Origin: Gemmatimonadota bacterium
Lineage (GTDB): Bacteria; Gemmatimonadota; Gemmatimonadetes; Longimicrobiales; Gaopeijiaceae
Length of the DNA stretch: 23,686 nucleotides
Assembly: GCA_015492755.1 (NCBI GenBank)
Contig: WGEM01000525.1
Coordinates: 1-23,686, forward strand
Direction: 5' to 3'
Each line of letters begins with the position of its first letter. Position 1 is the stretch's first letter. Under the pieces are notes generated by a model, which did no database searches, had not been told where the DNA came from, and saw only the letters and a program-made list of their open reading frames with translations. Shown in pieces: positions 8,716 through 16,266 of the stretch. Position numbers and translations under genes: made by a program.

Positions 8716-10109
8716 ACGCCCGGAGCCGACTCATCCGGACCCTCATCTGCGTCTCGCTGACGCTGGTGCACGCCTGCGTCGACGCGCCTACGGCGGTGGA
8801 CGTGCACCGGCCCGACGTCCCCCTCCTCTTCAACGTGGTGAGCGGGGGCAACCTCACCGCGGAAGAGGAGACGGCGCTCAGCCAGGCCTTTGACAAGCTG
8901 GACCGGATCCACGTGCAGCTCTTCCGACCGGGGGAGACCGAGCCCTTCCTGGATACGTTGGTGGCGGTCCAACCCGGACAGGACGCCTACACCATCGATG
9001 TGGTGGTCCCCGGCGAGGAGGTGGACGCCGGAGAGCCGGTGGAGGTGGAGCTCACGGGCTCAGGCGGGGGCGTGGAGCTCTTCGCCGCCACGGTGAACGT
9101 GACGGTCTCGTCGGGGACGGGCGCGCCGGGCGCCGGGACCGACGAGACACTCATCACGGTGCCCGTCCGCTACGTGGGTCCCGGACTCACCGGGGTCATC
9201 CTGGATCCCGACGGTGGGCCTGCCGCCGGCGTGGGTGTGGAACTCCTCAGGGGGGGCGGCGTGCTGCGCAGCACCGTCACCTCCGAACTCGGGGAGTACC
9301 TCTTCATCGACCTGGAGCCCGGCACGTACGTGCTGCGGGTCTCCACCGGCTCGGGCCTGGTGTCGTGCCCGGCGCAGCGCGAGATCGGCCCCCTCACCGA
9401 GGCGAGCCGGATCGTGGGAGGCTTCCGCCTCTCGCGCACCGGTTGCGAGCTGCGGGTCCTGGTGCTCTCAGGCGGAGACGTGGACGACACCGGGGGTGTG
9501 GCTTCGGCCCTTGGAGGCGCCGTGCCCGAAGGCCGCTTCGCCACCGACTTCGTCATCGTGGCCCCCCCGGACCTGGCCACGCTCCTGGCCTACGACGCCA
9601 TCCTCCTCTTCGAGAACGGGATCTACGAGCACGCGAAGCGCGTGGGCGACCGCATCGCCGAATACGTGGCTGCCGGCGGCAATGTGGTGATGGCGTCGTT
9701 TTACTGGCAGAATCGCTCCGACGGGGGCTTCGGCACCTCCGGTTGGGGGGCGCTGGAGACCCTGGATCCCTTCTCCAGCACCGGCGGCGCGGCGTACGGC
9801 CCCGGCTCGCTGGGTACCACCGCCCACCACCCCATCACGGAAGGGGTGCAGCCCTTCGCGGTGGACCGGTGGTGGGGTGGCGTCGCGGCGAAGTCCGGCA
9901 CCACCGTGGTGGCGACCTGGGCGGACGGCACCCCTGCCGCGGGCTTCCGCACCGGGAGCGGCGGACAGCGCCTGGTGGCCGTCTCCGCCTTCCCGGGCCT
10001 CATGGGAACCGCCGGGGGTGAGCTCACCCGGCTCTTCGCCAATGCGGTGCGGTGGGCGGGCGCCGCCGGCGGGCCCACGCGAACGCCGGGGCCCGCGCCC
10101 CGGCGCTGA
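8712..10109 (+). CDS. Lipoprotein with carboxypeptidase-regulatory-like domain and a ThuA/GATase-like C-terminal region
   Basis: The 465-residue product opens with a hydrophobic leader ending in LVHAC (Cys22), a probable lipoprotein signal. Residues about 155-230 (LTGVILDPDGGPAAGVGVELL...TSELGEYLFIDLEPGTYVLRV) form a clear carboxypeptidase-regulatory-like / Cna-B-type beta-sandwich. From about 245 on (LRVLVLSGG...YDAILLFENGIY...IAEYVAAGGNVVMASFYW...HHPITEGVQPF) it looks like a ThuA or glutamine-amidotransferase-like Rossmann domain, as used for binding rather than catalysis in many surface proteins. No catalytic triad is evident. It is the last gene of the coupled three-gene operon, overlapping its predecessor by ATGA. 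A 9-bp GC hairpin spans its last codons. The domain calls rest on pattern recognition and the C-terminal one is the weaker. Confidence 0.72.
   Translation: MNARSRLIRTLICVSLTLVHACVDAPTAVDVHRPDVPLLFNVVSGGNLTAEEETALSQAFDKLDRIHVQLFRPGETEPFLDTLVAVQPGQDAYTIDVVVPGEEVDAGEPVEVELTGSGGGVELFAATVNVTVSSGTGAPGAGTDETLITVPVRYVGPGLTGVILDPDGGPAAGVGVELLRGGGVLRSTVTSELGEYLFIDLEPGTYVLRVSTGSGLVSCPAQREIGPLTEASRIVGGFRLSRTGCELRVLVLSGGDVDDTGGVASALGGAVPEGRFATDFVIVAPPDLATLLAYDAILLFENGIYEHAKRVGDRIAEYVAAGGNVVMASFYWQNRSDGGFGTSGWGALETLDPFSSTGGAAYGPGSLGTTAHHPITEGVQPFAVDRWWGGVAAKSGTTVVATWADGTPAAGFRTGSGGQRLVAVSAFPGLMGTAGGELTRLFANAVRWAGAAGGPTRTPGPAPRR
10084..10105 (+). terminator. GC-rich hairpin at the end of the envelope operon
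   Basis: CGCCGGGGC (10084-10092) and GCCCCGGCG (10097-10105) form a perfect 9-bp stem with a 4-nt loop, ending just before the TGA at 10107-10109. No U-tract follows, so it may act with Rho or only stabilise the mRNA 3' end. Confidence 0.4.
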
Positions 10110-10220
10110 ACGCCGACGGCGGGCTGAGCCGGCCGCGGCCTCTGGCGCCACGCCATGGCACGTGTATCGTAGGAGCCCGTCGGGATCCCACCCGTCAACC
10201 CCCAGGCCAGGCACACCGCC

Positions 10221-10568
10221 ATGATCGAGCTCATCTGCACCCGTACCTGAAGCACCTGTCGCAAGGCGGTCGCCTTGTTGGACGGGAAGGGGATCGAGTA
10301 CCGGTACCGTGACTACCGCAAGGAACCCCTCAGCGAGGACGAGCTGAAGAAGCTCTTCCGGAAGCTGGGTGTGCGCCCCCGCGACCTGTTGCGGCGTAAC
10401 GACCGGGCCTACAAGGAACTGGGGCTCAGCGGCGAGGAAGACGACGCGGTACTCATCCGCCATATGGCCCGACACCCCACGCTGCTGCAGCGGCCCATCG
10501 CGGTGGCCGGGCGGCGTGCGGTGGTAGGCCGCCCGCCGGAGCGGATCCTGGAGCTGGTGGAGGGCTGA
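10221..10568 (+). CDS. Predicted selenoprotein of the ArsC/Spx (arsenate reductase-like, thioredoxin-fold) family; TGA at 10248-10250 read as selenocysteine
   Basis: From ATG 10221 the frame reads MIELICTRT, then TGA at codon 10, then STCRKAVALLDGKGIEYRYRDY and on to the stop at 10566-10568 (115 residues counting Sec). In the ArsC/Spx family residue 10 is the redox Cys (as in ...NPRC-S-x-S/C-R-K-A), so the TGA replaces exactly the catalytic residue and leaves a Sec-x-x-Cys pair (residues 10 and 13). The rest is intact: KEPLSEDELKKLFRKLG, VRPRDLLRRN, HPTLLQRPI and RPPERIL keep the three family arginines. The nearest upstream in-frame stop is at 10170 and no other ATG lies between, so this start is forced. 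A SECIS-like hairpin follows the TGA. The Shine-Dalgarno is weak (AGG 10209-10211). Likely a cytosolic thiol/selenol oxidoreductase; arsenate reduction is only one option. Standard gene callers would start at TTG 10275 or miss it. A TGC-to-TGA error or pseudogene is the alternative. Confidence 0.8.
10248..10285 (+). promoter_or_regulatory. Candidate bacterial SECIS element just downstream of the TGA codon
   Basis: CAAGGC (10262-10267), loop GGTC (10268-10271) and GCCTTG (10272-10277) form a perfect 6-bp stem with a tetraloop. A G-U pair (10261/10278) and a lower GTC/GAC helix (10258-10260/10281-10283), plus CC/GG beyond, can extend it. Seventeen bases separate the TGA from the loop GG. SelB recognises an apical loop with GGU in the E. 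coli fdhF element, where the spacing is about the same (18 nt). The element lies within coding sequence, as bacterial SECIS elements do. SelB binding itself is inferred. Confidence 0.75.
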
Positions 10569-10603
10569 CGTGGGGCGGGGCGCCGCGTGCGCCCCGCCCC
10601 ACG
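10569..10603. terminator. Strong symmetric hairpin between convergent genes
   Basis: CGTGGGGCGGGGCG (10569-10582) and CGCCCCGCCCCACG (10590-10603) form a perfect 14-bp stem around a 7-nt loop. It begins directly after the TGA of the selenoprotein gene and ends 7 bp before the stop of the convergent M28 peptidase gene. No U-tract follows on either strand, but the stem strength and position suit a bidirectional transcript end. Confidence 0.65.
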
Positions 10604-10610
10604 CCGCCGA

Positions 10611-12206
10611 TTACATCCGGGAGGTGTCCTCGGAGCTGCGCACCGCCGGCTGGCAGGTGGGCCACTCGGCGGACCGCCCGCTCCGGTCGCGCAGCTCCGT
10701 GCGCCGCTCACGGCTGGTGAACTGGTCGTCCTCGGCGGCGAGGTAGGCCAGCGACGCCGTGAGCACCGCGTTGTTCTTCAGGTCGTCGAAGATGAGCTTG
10801 TCGAAGGTGTCGCGGTGCGTGTGCCAGGTGTGCGTCCCGTAGTCCCACGAGAGCGCGCCCAGGTTGATGCCCGGCGCACCGTGGCAGACGAAGGATGCGT
10901 AGTCGGAGCCGCCCCCTCCGGGGTTGCCGGGAAGCTGCAGGTCGATCTCACCCGTCACCTCCGCCGGCGCCAGCGCGATCCACCGCGTGAGCGAGGGCAC
11001 CAGGCCCACCAGCCCCTGCGCCGAGATGTTCACGATACGCCCGGTCCCGTTGTCCTGGTTGAAGAGCGCCTGGAGCCCCTCCACCACCTCGGGGTGGTCC
11101 TCGGTGAAGGCCCGCGACCCGTTGAGGCCCTGCTCCTCGCCGCTCCAGAGCCCGATGAGGATGGTGCGTTTCGGATTCGGGTACACCTTCTTCAGGATCC
11201 GGATGGTCTCCAGCATGAGCACCGACCCCGTCCCGTTGTCGGTGGCGCCGGAGCCGGACTCCCACGAATCGAAATGGGCCGACAGCATGACGTACTCGTC
11301 CGGCCGCTCGGTCCCGGGGATCTCACCGATGACGTTGAAGACGGGCACCTCGCCCCGGTTCGTGGCCTCAGCGGTGAGGCGCACCACAGGGCTCTGGCCG
11401 TTTTTCGCCAGGCGGTAGACCAGCCCGTAGTCCTCGCATGAGAGCTCGAAGGTGGGCGTGTTCCGGTTGTAGGCGTTGAAGACCCGCGTGGTGCCGTAGG
11501 AGCCCGGCCAGATGGAGGTGATGATCCCCGCGGCGCCCGCCTCCTCCAGCTGACGGTGCAGGTCGCGCCGGCGGCGGTCCTGGGAGCCGGTGTTGGCCAG
11601 ACTCTGCTGCCAGCGGCGCCGCCCCGCTGCGCGGGCCCGAGCGTAGCGTTCGAGGGACCCGGGGGCGGCGTACTCCTCCCACTGGTCCATGGGGCGGCAG
11701 GAGGGCTCGGGATAGGACATCATCACCCACTTCCCATCCACCGTCTCCAGGAAGGCCTGCCAGTCGCCTGGGTTGTCGATTTCGGGAAGGAAGGTGACGC
11801 CTGCTTCCACGGGCTCACCGCCCGTCCCCGGGCTCCACGCCAGAATCCGCCCCTCCAGGGAGCGCACACGCGGTGCCACGAGATCGATGTGGCTGGGACC
11901 GCGGTCCCACCCTTCCCACGTGCCGTACTGCTCGGTACGCGCATCGATCCCCCAGCGCTCGAGCGTCTGCACCGCCCACGCCTGCGCTCGCTCCATCTGC
12001 GGCGACGCGGTGAGCCGCGGGCCGATGGAATCCAGCAGCACCTGCGCCAACCGCTCGATCTGGGAGTTCTCCGTGGCTTCGTGCCAGATGGCCCGCAGCA
12101 CGGGATCGTCCACCGCCAGCGTCTGCGCCCGCGCCGGCGCGCTCCATCCGGCGAGAATGACGGCGCTCAGCGCGCTCCAACGGAGCGTTCGTCTCGGAAG
12201 CTTCAT
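10611..12206 (-). CDS. Secreted M28-family zinc aminopeptidase
   Basis: Start ATG 12206 (GGGAGA upstream) opens a signal peptide (MKLPRRTLRWSALSAVILAGW..., cleavage near ARAQT) and gives 531 residues; an ATG 36 bases upstream would weaken it. The co-catalytic zinc set of M28 is complete: SAHFDSW (His311, Asp313), GATDNGTG (Asp323), SGEEQG (Glu357 catalytic, Glu358), NQDN (Asp385) and WHTHRDTFD (His462). A PA-like insert precedes it (AAGIITSIWPGSYG region, about 225-290). Such enzymes remove N-terminal residues from peptides in the periplasm or outside the cell. It is the last gene of a minus-strand series and follows the EVE gene by 63 bp. The C-terminal tail after LAAEDDQFTS is Arg/Ser-rich and specific to this protein. 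Family is certain, substrate preference is not. Confidence 0.93.
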   Translation of the reverse strand: MKLPRRTLRWSALSAVILAGWSAPARAQTLAVDDPVLRAIWHEATENSQIERLAQVLLDSIGPRLTASPQMERAQAWAVQTLERWGIDARTEQYGTWEGWDRGPSHIDLVAPRVRSLEGRILAWSPGTGGEPVEAGVTFLPEIDNPGDWQAFLETVDGKWVMMSYPEPSCRPMDQWEEYAAPGSLERYARARAAGRRRWQQSLANTGSQDRRRRDLHRQLEEAGAAGIITSIWPGSYGTTRVFNAYNRNTPTFELSCEDYGLVYRLAKNGQSPVVRLTAEATNRGEVPVFNVIGEIPGTERPDEYVMLSAHFDSWESGSGATDNGTGSVLMLETIRILKKVYPNPKRTILIGLWSGEEQGLNGSRAFTEDHPEVVEGLQALFNQDNGTGRIVNISAQGLVGLVPSLTRWIALAPAEVTGEIDLQLPGNPGGGGSDYASFVCHGAPGINLGALSWDYGTHTWHTHRDTFDKLIFDDLKNNAVLTASLAYLAAEDDQFTSRERRTELRDRSGRSAEWPTCQPAVRSSEDTSRM

Positions 12207-12269
12207 GGGGTCTCCCTTCCTCATGTTGTCATGGGTCATCACGCCGGGGCGCCTCAGCCGCGTCCGGCA

Positions 12270-12731
12270 TCACTTCTTCCGGGCCAGCTTCTTGATGCGG
12301 CGGAACTCGGCGGGCTTCACCTCCTGCACCGACAGGCGTCCGTGGCGCACCAGTTGTATATCCGCCAGCTCCGGGTCCGCTTTGATCTCGGGCAGGCCCA
12401 CGACACGATCGAACTTCTTCACGAAGGCCACATCCACCATGTACCATCGGGGGTTCTCGGGATCGGACTTCGGGTCGAAGTACCTGCTCCCGGGATCGAA
12501 CTGGAAGTGGTCGGGATAGGCTTCTCGCACCACCCTGGCAATGCCCACCACGCCCGGCGGCTTGGCGTTGGAGTGGTAGATGAGCACCTCGTCGCCCACC
12601 GACATGGCCATCATGTTGTTGCGCGCCTGGTAGTTGCGCACACCCTCCCAGCAGGTCACGCCGTCTCGCTCCAGATCATCGATGGAGTACACGTCGGGCT
12701 CGGTCTTCATGAGCCAGTAGCGTCTGGGCAC
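12270..12731 (-). CDS. EVE-domain protein (PUA-like fold)
   Basis: The 153-residue product is essentially one EVE domain, the normal size for stand-alone members. It opens with RYWLMKTEPDVYSIDDL and continues with WEGVRNYQARNNMMAMSVGDEVLIYHSNAKPPGVVGIARV (read in short blocks), which is diagnostic. EVE domains are related to YTH and PUA domains and bind modified bases in nucleic acids. Stand-alone bacterial copies are of uncertain role; fused copies occur with restriction enzymes. The start is GTG 12731, preceded by GAGGAG about 10 bases upstream; the ATG in WLMKTEP is too deep in the domain. It is a soluble protein. It lies 46 bp after the methyltransferase gene on the same strand. Confidence 0.92.
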   Translation of the reverse strand: MPRRYWLMKTEPDVYSIDDLERDGVTCWEGVRNYQARNNMMAMSVGDEVLIYHSNAKPPGVVGIARVVREAYPDHFQFDPGSRYFDPKSDPENPRWYMVDVAFVKKFDRVVGLPEIKADPELADIQLVRHGRLSVQEVKPAEFRRIKKLARKK

Positions 12732-12777
12732 CTTCGCCGCTCCTCGGATGAAAGGTGATTGTCGTAGGGGAGCTCCG

Positions 12778-13383
12778 TTACCACGGCCGCTCCAGCGCGT
12801 CCAGATCCAGCGCCCGCTCCTCCGTCACATAGAACTGGAGCCCGATGGGCAGCAACCCCGCTTCCCGGAACATGGTGAGGTACGCTCCCGGCGGCCGGCG
12901 CTTGAAGCCCTCCATGTCGCCTTCCACATCGTCGGAGCGGGTGAACACTTCCAGGAAGGCCACACCGTCGGTGAGCTCCGCCAGCGCCGGCAGGCCCGCC
13001 ACGATCTCGCGCCGGTCCAGGTAGTGGAGCACGTCGGAGCACACCACCAGGTCGAAGGGCTCCTCGAACACGTGCAGGTCCAGCTCGGCAAAGGTGCCGT
13101 AACGGATGTTTCGCGCCGCGCCGTAGCGCTCCACGGCGTACCGACTGGAGTCGATGCCCAGATAGACCGCCTCGGGGCGCAGCCGGTGGAGGACCGGCTG
13201 CCAGCGCCCCTCCCCGCACCCCACGTCCAGAACGCTGCGAAGCGGGCGGTCCAGCACGAACTCGGCCACCGCAACCGCCACGGCCACCTTCCGCCGCAGC
13301 GGGCCCTTTCCCCCCACCGCCGATCCCCGTCCGCGGTACCAGCGGTCGAAATACGCCTGGTCGTAGACCTTCTTCCGCGACAT
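12778..13383 (-). CDS. Class I SAM-dependent methyltransferase
   Basis: The 201-residue product starts at ATG 13383. Motif I is VLDVGCGEGRWQP (51-63), followed by the acidic YLGIDSS strand-2 end, FDLVVCSDVLHYL (motif IV region) and FREAGLLPIGLQFYV at the end, the normal seven-strand Rossmann layout. A basic N-terminus (MSRKKVYDQAYFDRWYRGRG) resembles that of small-molecule methyltransferases annotated only by domain. No substrate-specific motif is visible. It is cytosolic. It sits 21 bp after the MATE exporter gene and 46 bp before the EVE gene, so all are likely on one transcript; whether it methylates an exported compound is only speculation. Confidence 0.88.
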   Translation of the reverse strand: MSRKKVYDQAYFDRWYRGRGSAVGGKGPLRRKVAVAVAVAEFVLDRPLRSVLDVGCGEGRWQPVLHRLRPEAVYLGIDSSRYAVERYGAARNIRYGTFAELDLHVFEEPFDLVVCSDVLHYLDRREIVAGLPALAELTDGVAFLEVFTRSDDVEGDMEGFKRRPPGAYLTMFREAGLLPIGLQFYVTEERALDLDALERPW

Positions 13384-13404
13384 CGTCTCGCCTCCCGAGC
13401 CCCG

Positions 13405-14823
13405 TCAACCGCCGGGCGCGGAGGGAGCTACGTTCACGCGGATGTGGCGCCAACCCTCCTGGTTGAACACCCAGACGCTCAGCGTCGCCCGGGTAAGGTG
13501 GCCCGCCACGATGGCCAACCAGATCTCGTGGGGATCCAGCGTGGAGAAGGTCTGGATGGCGAAACAGATGCCCAGCGGCACCACCACCTGCGAGATCATG
13601 GAGATCCACATGGGGCTCCGCGTGTCACCCGTCCCCTGGAGCCCTCCGGTGTAGGCCAGCGCCACCGTGATGAAGAGGCCTGACACCGCCAGGTAGCGGA
13701 GCAGCTCGATGCTCAGCTCCAGTACCACCGGATCGTCCATCCCGAAGACCGCCAGGAGCGCGCGCGGCACGGTGAGGAAGAGCACCCCGATGGAGGCCGC
13801 CAGAAGGAGTCCGAATCCGGCGGCGGTGCGTACCGCCCTGCGCGTGCGGTCGGGCCGACCCGCCCCGAGGTTCTGGCCCGCCACCGCCGCGGTGGCCCCC
13901 ATGATGCCCACGGAGGTCCAGGTGATGAAGGAGAAGAGCTGCGTGTAGCTCACCACGTAGGCCGCCTGCGCCTGGGCGCTCACCGCCAGAGAACCGATGA
14001 AGCCCAGGAGGAGGACGCCGCCCACATTCATGGCGATGCCCTGGATCCCCGTGGGGAGCCCGAAGCGGAAGAGTTCGCGGATGATGGACCAGTCCGGCCG
14101 CCATCCCAGGTGGCGCGGAAAGCCCACCACCCAACTCCCACCCAGAAGACGAGCCAGCGCGTAGAGCGCGATGACGCCGCCGGCGATGACGGTGCCCATG
14201 GCGGCGCCCCGCGTCCCGAATGCCGGGATGGGCCCCAGGCCACGGATGAGGATCACGTTCAGGACGATGTTGAGCACCGTCATGGTTACGCCCAGCCGGA
14301 GCGGCGTGCGGGCGTCCCCCGCCGAGCGAAGCGCCCCGCTCAGCATGAAGAACATGAGCATCCCGAAGGAGAACACGAAGAGGATGCGCAGATACGGGAG
14401 CGCCTCGGCCTGCACCTCGGGGGCCGCGTTCACCAGATCCAGGAGCGCCGGCGCGGAGAAGAACCCGATGGGAGCCATGATGACCACCGCGATGGTGAGC
14501 GCGGTGAGGAAGGCCTGATACACCGTGCGGTTTACCTGATCCGGCTCGTTGGCGCCGGCGAAGCGGGCCACCAGCACGCCCATGCCCGTGAAGAGGGAGC
14601 TGATGAAGACCACCACCACCAGAAAGATCTGCCAGGAGACGCCGATGGCCGCGTTCCCGGTGTAGCCCACGTAGTGGCCCACCATGGCGTGGTCCACGAT
14701 CCCCTGCACGCCACCGATGATGTTCTGGAGCATGGTGGGCCACGCCAGCTTCCACACCGCGCCGCGGATGGGTCCCTCTACGATGGACCGATCGAACCGC
14801 CCTCCGCCGCCGCCCCCGCTCAC
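13405..14823 (-). CDS. MATE-family multidrug/toxin efflux transporter
   Basis: The 472-residue product has about twelve hydrophobic segments in two similar halves, starting with IRGAVWKLAWPTMLQNIIGGVQGIVDHAMVGHYVG and AAIGVSWQIFLVVVVFISSLFTGMGVLVARFAGA (read in pieces), as in MATE exporters, which expel cationic drugs or metabolites using a Na+ or H+ gradient. Later landmarks are GALRSAGDARTPL and the second-half repeat GGLQGTGDTRSPM. The start is GTG 14823, one base after the TAG (14825-14827) of the M24 peptidase gene, so translation is probably coupled. The N-terminal Gly run (SGGGGGG) is unusual and may be an over-extended start, but no better start is visible before WKLAWP. Substrate unknown. 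Confidence 0.92.
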   Translation of the reverse strand: MSGGGGGGRFDRSIVEGPIRGAVWKLAWPTMLQNIIGGVQGIVDHAMVGHYVGYTGNAAIGVSWQIFLVVVVFISSLFTGMGVLVARFAGANEPDQVNRTVYQAFLTALTIAVVIMAPIGFFSAPALLDLVNAAPEVQAEALPYLRILFVFSFGMLMFFMLSGALRSAGDARTPLRLGVTMTVLNIVLNVILIRGLGPIPAFGTRGAAMGTVIAGGVIALYALARLLGGSWVVGFPRHLGWRPDWSIIRELFRFGLPTGIQGIAMNVGGVLLLGFIGSLAVSAQAQAAYVVSYTQLFSFITWTSVGIMGATAAVAGQNLGAGRPDRTRRAVRTAAGFGLLLAASIGVLFLTVPRALLAVFGMDDPVVLELSIELLRYLAVSGLFITVALAYTGGLQGTGDTRSPMWISMISQVVVPLGICFAIQTFSTLDPHEIWLAIVAGHLTRATLSVWVFNQEGWRHIRVNVAPSAPGG

Positions 14824-14824
14824 G

Positions 14825-16216
14825 CTACCAGACGAGATGGAAGCGGCTCTGGCGCCGGTACACCCAGTGTCGGTTGCCCTCGGTATCGAGGTACGCCTCC
14901 TCCTCCTGGCGGCATGACGCGGGCTTGCCGCCCCACTCCGGAATGGGCGTGGTGGCCTGCAATTCGATGGAGTGCCAGGTGGATGGAAGCAGGACCGCGT
15001 CGCCGCGCACCGGCACCCCGTCCTGCGCGTCCCACCGCCCGATGAGGGGCCCGGCGCCGTGGCCGTGATCGCCGATGGGATGGGTGTAGATGGTGCCGTC
15101 GATGCCCTCGGCCCGCATCTGAGCCAGGGCGTTGGCCAGAATCTGATTGCCGGTGAGCCCCGGCTCCATGTGCGCCAGCAGGATGTCCTGCAGCCGATTC
15201 GAATTCTTCAGGCACGTCTTCAGCCCTTCCGGGACGTCCGTCTCCCCGTCACGGAGCACGTATCCCAGATGTTGCGTGTCGGTGTGAAGGTTCATGGCCA
15301 CCACGCCGAAGTCGGTCCAGAGGAGGTCTCCCGGCTGGATGACCACCGGGCCGCTCCGGTCCACTTCGCCGGCGCGCTGCACGTCCACCGACGTCTGAAA
15401 CCAGGTGGTGTAGCCCAGCTCCTGGATGCGTTGACGCATCCACCACACCACGTCTTCCGTGGTGGTGACACCCGGCGTGATCACAGCGTTGGAGAAGGCC
15501 TCGGAGATGATGGCGTGCACCGACTCCATGATCCTGCGGTAACGCGGCATCATCTCGGGCAGGCGGAGGGCGATGTAGTTGAGCGCCAGCCGGGGTTCGC
15601 GCTTCACGCGCGCCACGTACGCCGGCCCCAGCGCCCGCTCCAGCGCCTCACGCTCTCCCGCGTGCAGTCCGTCGGAGAACGCCCAGTCCGGATCGATGTT
15701 CAGGACGATGTTCTCCGGATCCCGATCCTCCACCAGCTCGCGGAGGAGTCGCCACTGCTCGTCGCCCCACAGCTCCGCCGTCGGACGGGTGGGTGCCGGC
15801 CGGGTGGAGCGGAAGGCCTGAAACAGCCCGCCCTGACTGGTGCCTCCCAGTGCGAGACGCTCCACGCTCCCGTCGTCCCGGCGCGTGAAGACGTAGATGG
15901 ACCGGCGGCGCGCCGCGAAGGTGGTGGGCGACGTGATGGACCAGAACACCGGGTCCTCGGCGTACTCCCGCATGGAGAGGATCCACATGCGCACGTCGTA
16001 CTCTGCCATGAGCTCGGGGAGGACCCGCTCCAGGCGGAGCTGGAGCCACCGCTGCTGCTCTGCAGCTTGTTCCCGGAGCGTGGGCAGGGGATGGACGTGG
16101 GCGGGCGCATCCGGCAGGATGTACACCGGCGCCTGGGCTCCCGCCGCCACTGGAAGGCCGGCCCACGTGGTCAGGAGCACGCACATCAGCACGGTCTCCC
16201 GGGCGCGCATCTGCAT
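14825..16216 (-). CDS. Secreted M24-family (Xaa-Pro aminopeptidase-like) metallopeptidase
   Basis: ATG 16216, with GAGGAGG about 6 bases upstream, gives 463 residues beginning with a signal peptide (MQMRARETVLMCVLLTTWAGL..., cleavage near AAGAQA). An open frame continues far upstream but lacks homologous character. The pita-bread catalytic domain covers roughly the second half: the dinuclear-metal ligands appear as LLWTDFGVV, LHTDTQH, THPIGDHGHG, SIELQ and EEAYLDTEG, giving the Asp-Asp-His-Glu-Glu set. The N-terminal half (LMAEYDVRMWILSMREY...) matches the creatinase-like N-terminal domain. It would cleave N-terminal residues next to proline in the periplasm. The gene lies 50 bp after the kinase gene and touches the MATE gene. 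Family is secure; exact specificity is not. Confidence 0.87.
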   Translation of the reverse strand: MQMRARETVLMCVLLTTWAGLPVAAGAQAPVYILPDAPAHVHPLPTLREQAAEQQRWLQLRLERVLPELMAEYDVRMWILSMREYAEDPVFWSITSPTTFAARRRSIYVFTRRDDGSVERLALGGTSQGGLFQAFRSTRPAPTRPTAELWGDEQWRLLRELVEDRDPENIVLNIDPDWAFSDGLHAGEREALERALGPAYVARVKREPRLALNYIALRLPEMMPRYRRIMESVHAIISEAFSNAVITPGVTTTEDVVWWMRQRIQELGYTTWFQTSVDVQRAGEVDRSGPVVIQPGDLLWTDFGVVAMNLHTDTQHLGYVLRDGETDVPEGLKTCLKNSNRLQDILLAHMEPGLTGNQILANALAQMRAEGIDGTIYTHPIGDHGHGAGPLIGRWDAQDGVPVRGDAVLLPSTWHSIELQATTPIPEWGGKPASCRQEEEAYLDTEGNRHWVYRRQSRFHLVW

Positions 16217-16266
16217 CGGTGCCTCCTCGTTGCGTTCGCGATGGGTGGCGCCGCCCGGCGGGCGGC

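Noticed and set aside
10248..10250. TGA as an ordinary nonsense mutation or base-calling error
   Set aside because: Not excluded, but the stop falls exactly on the catalytic residue, the rest of the gene is undamaged and a SECIS-like hairpin with a GGTC loop sits at the right distance; the three together favour selenocysteine.
10275..10568. TTG 10275 as the start of the ArsC/Spx-like gene
   Set aside because: It would drop the first beta strand and the whole redox motif, leaving a protein without an active site; the upstream ATG with recoded TGA explains the sequence better.
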